64,000 bases of DNA, from positions 41,076,341 through 41,140,340 of the forward strand of contig CAMTDV010000012.1 in NCBI GenBank assembly GCA_947069175.1, in the 5' to 3' direction. Within the stretch, counting starts at the first letter, position 1; each line of letters begins with the position of its first letter. The notes beneath the pieces were generated by a model. That model did not search any database, had not been told where the DNA came from, and worked only from the letters and a program-made list of their open reading frames with translations. The position numbers and the translations under genes were made by a program. Below, piece after piece: positions 62,348 through 64,000 of the stretch. This DNA comes from Scalesia atractyloides. Its lineage: Eukaryota; Streptophyta; Magnoliopsida; Asterales; Asteraceae.

Positions 62348-62587
62348 TGTAACAGCCAAGCGTAACCACACACATGATATTGTCTGCTTTGGTAGCCAGC
62401 ACACCCTCAGTGCCTGCCCCTCAGGGTTTTAAAACGCGTCATGATGGTAAGGTATCAAGCCCCTTATAAGGAAGCCTTCGTTCCCCTTCACAACCCGATG
62501 TGGGATATCACAATCCACCACCCTTAAGGGGTCCAGCGTCCTCGCAGGACCTGACACCTCCGATCCGGCCCTTGCTCTGATACCATA
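62348..62587. mobile_element. TRIM-like element remnant
   Basis: TGTAACAGCC start, TTTTAAAACGCGTC, CTTATAAGGAAGCCTTCGTT, GATGTGGGATATCACAATCC and CCAGCGTCCTCGCAGGACCT in order, ending in a primer-binding site (minus TGGTATCAGAGCAAG, 62571-62585). This phrase set is widespread in plant genomes as a miniature LTR element; the name of the family is not certain. Non-coding. Confidence 0.5.
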
Positions 62588-62929
62588 TGTCACACCCCCT
62601 GTAATTCCATCACACCAGAGCTGGGTGTGAACTAAACTGGTATCTTCATTGCACAGTAGAAGTAAACGTGAGTGTTAAGACTTTTAGACAGTGAACGCTC
62701 GCTAGTACTCGAATCACCATGGGTTCTCCTATTTCAACCGTGCCATACTTGAAATTACAACCTGAGAAAGAACATGCAAAAAGTCAACATAAAGTTGGCG
62801 AGTTAACAGTTTGTTTGTTTTTGTTTCAAATGGATCTTAAAACATTTGAACATCTTGCATTCGAAAACCGGTTTGTGAGATCATTGTATCCCAAAACATT
62901 TGAAATGTCATATCTGTATAATAGTATTG

Positions 62930-63105
62930 AAATGTTTTCTTTGCTGTTTGTGAACCGATGCATATAACTGTTATGTTTGTAAACCGGAGATAAAATGTTT
63001 TCAATCGTATCTGTAAACCGATATTGAAATGTTTTCTTGTTATATTCGTAAACCAGTATTGAAATATTTTCCTATATATTTGTAAACCGGTATTGAAATC
63101 CTAGT
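62930..63105. repeat. ~40-bp tandem repeats (GTAAACCGGTATTGAAATGTT)
   Basis: About four to five degenerate copies of 'TTTGTAAACCGnTATTGAAATGTTTTC'. Confidence 0.75.
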
Positions 63106-63395
63106 ATGTAGTATGCCTATGGAATCTAAGGATCTGTCAGTGTGTAGCTAATACACTGACCAATGTGCCATAAGTAAGTAACCAACCCGAGATAACTCTG
63201 ACATCATTGGGATCACAAAAGCACTCCTAACCGGTTAAGATACCAGGAGTGGAGTGTGTCTCAAACTCGATAGATCTATATCTTTTGCACCTTGGTCACT
63301 ATGTGATTAATGGTTACTATTGTCATCATCCTACTTACGTACAATGATCTGTAATCATCTAATCCCATAGCTACATACCAATTATTATAAATCTA

Positions 63396-63556
63396 TGTTA
63401 TTGGGCCGCGCCCATGTCATTTATGTTATTGGGCCTCGCCCATTTATCCATGTTATTGGGCCTAGCCCATGTTATCCGTGTTATTGGGCCTAGCCCATGT
63501 TTTCTTGTCATTGGGCCTAGCCCATATTATAAATAAAATTGGGGCCTCGTCCCCTA
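63396..63556. repeat. ~30-bp tandem repeats of TTGGGCCTAGCCCAT
   Basis: Five copies of 'GTTATTGGGCCTAGCCCATG' with 6-12-bp linkers, plus a sixth diverged one (GGGGCCTCGTCCCC). Each core is a palindrome containing TGGGCC/GGCCCA-type words. Confidence 0.85.
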
Positions 63557-64000
63557 GTTGTGACTATGACAATCCCCTTACTAGTCATAAAACTCATGCA
63601 TGTTTCGAAAAGCTTTGTATAGCTGTGAAAACCGGTAAGTTTAGCATAAACCTTTCGTAAACCATTTGAGTTCATTGAAATATGTTTGTAACATGGTTTA
63701 GAAATATATGATTTTCGTTCATCGAAACATTGTATGCTTTCGGAAAACTTGCATGTCTTTCCACCCCGAAAACATTTAAAAAATGTAAAACGGTAACAAG
63801 TGGGGGTTATGAACTCACATTGATATCCTTGTGCAAAGCTAGCTTAATGTGATTTCCATAGTGTTGTCTCCACAACTTGACGTGCTACATGCAATCTAAG
63901 GTATTTCTAATACAGAATAACTTGTAAGTTTCTAGATATAACGTAGCTAAACTACATGTCACCGAGCTCTACCAAATCGTTACTCATATGATTCTATGAA

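Larger units (their letters stand above)
62588..64000 (-). mobile_element. LTR of another element, running off the right edge
   Basis: Starts TGTCACACCC beside the primer-binding site at 62571-62585. No coding frame is supported in 1.4 kb, and two tandem arrays lie inside it. The far end is outside the window. Confidence 0.45.

Noticed and set aside
63396..63556. CRISPR array
   Set aside because: Regular spacing of a palindrome, but linkers are 6-12 bp and similar to each other, and the DNA is plant nuclear.

Overview
The window is AT-rich nuclear DNA from a flowering plant. The evidence is GT-AG introns, a plant CYP85-clan cytochrome P450 split over nine exons, and dense plant-type transposable elements (Copia-type and unassigned LTR elements, Mutator-like elements, hAT elements, Helitron-like ends, SINEs and many MITEs inserted in TA microsatellites). 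Several repeat families recall those of Asteraceae, but that placement is a recollection and not a demonstrated match.

Only one host gene can be supported. It is a P450 on the minus strand, from 24689 (ATG) down to 2208 (TGA). Its nine exons are read from splice sites and continuous protein logic, and they sum to a normal length of 477 residues. All hallmark motifs are present: N-terminal membrane anchor, proline-rich hinge, AGNETT in helix I, ETLR in helix K and FGGGPRLCPG around the heme cysteine. Exon 5 is one base short of frame at a run of seven A, so the copy here is either a recent pseudogene or carries a homopolymer sequencing error; a 3' splice site 20 nt further in would restore frame. 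The gene spans 22.5 kb because introns 1, 3, 4 and 5 have filled with elements.

Layout: 1-1410, Copia-type element (minus) cut by the window edge. 1411-2207, 3' flank. 2208-24689, the P450 with its intronic transposons. 24690-25550, promoter and 5' flank with a TATA box. 25550-31270, MITEs, a SINE with perfect target duplication, tandem repeats and an AACCGGTT minisatellite. 31500-34800, degenerate pararetrovirus-like or retroelement polyprotein remnant (minus). 35420-44175, large non-coding LTR element with 3.05-kb LTRs (LARD type). 44176-45947, LTR element whose only coding region is one gag-like protein ending at the polypurine tract. 45948-50188, further LTR sequence with a 531-bp hAT element inside. 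50189-53599, featureless repeat-like DNA. 53600-55070, Copia-type LTR with a duplicated primer-binding region. 55071-61915, three tandem copies of a 2.2-kb nested retroelement cassette carrying the same gag-like family. 61921-64000, LTR fragments, a TRIM-like remnant and two tandem arrays.

Outside the P450 nothing reads as an intact host gene. No rRNA, tRNA gene or CRISPR array was found. The biology of the window is mostly the history of repeated insertion and nesting around one P450 gene.
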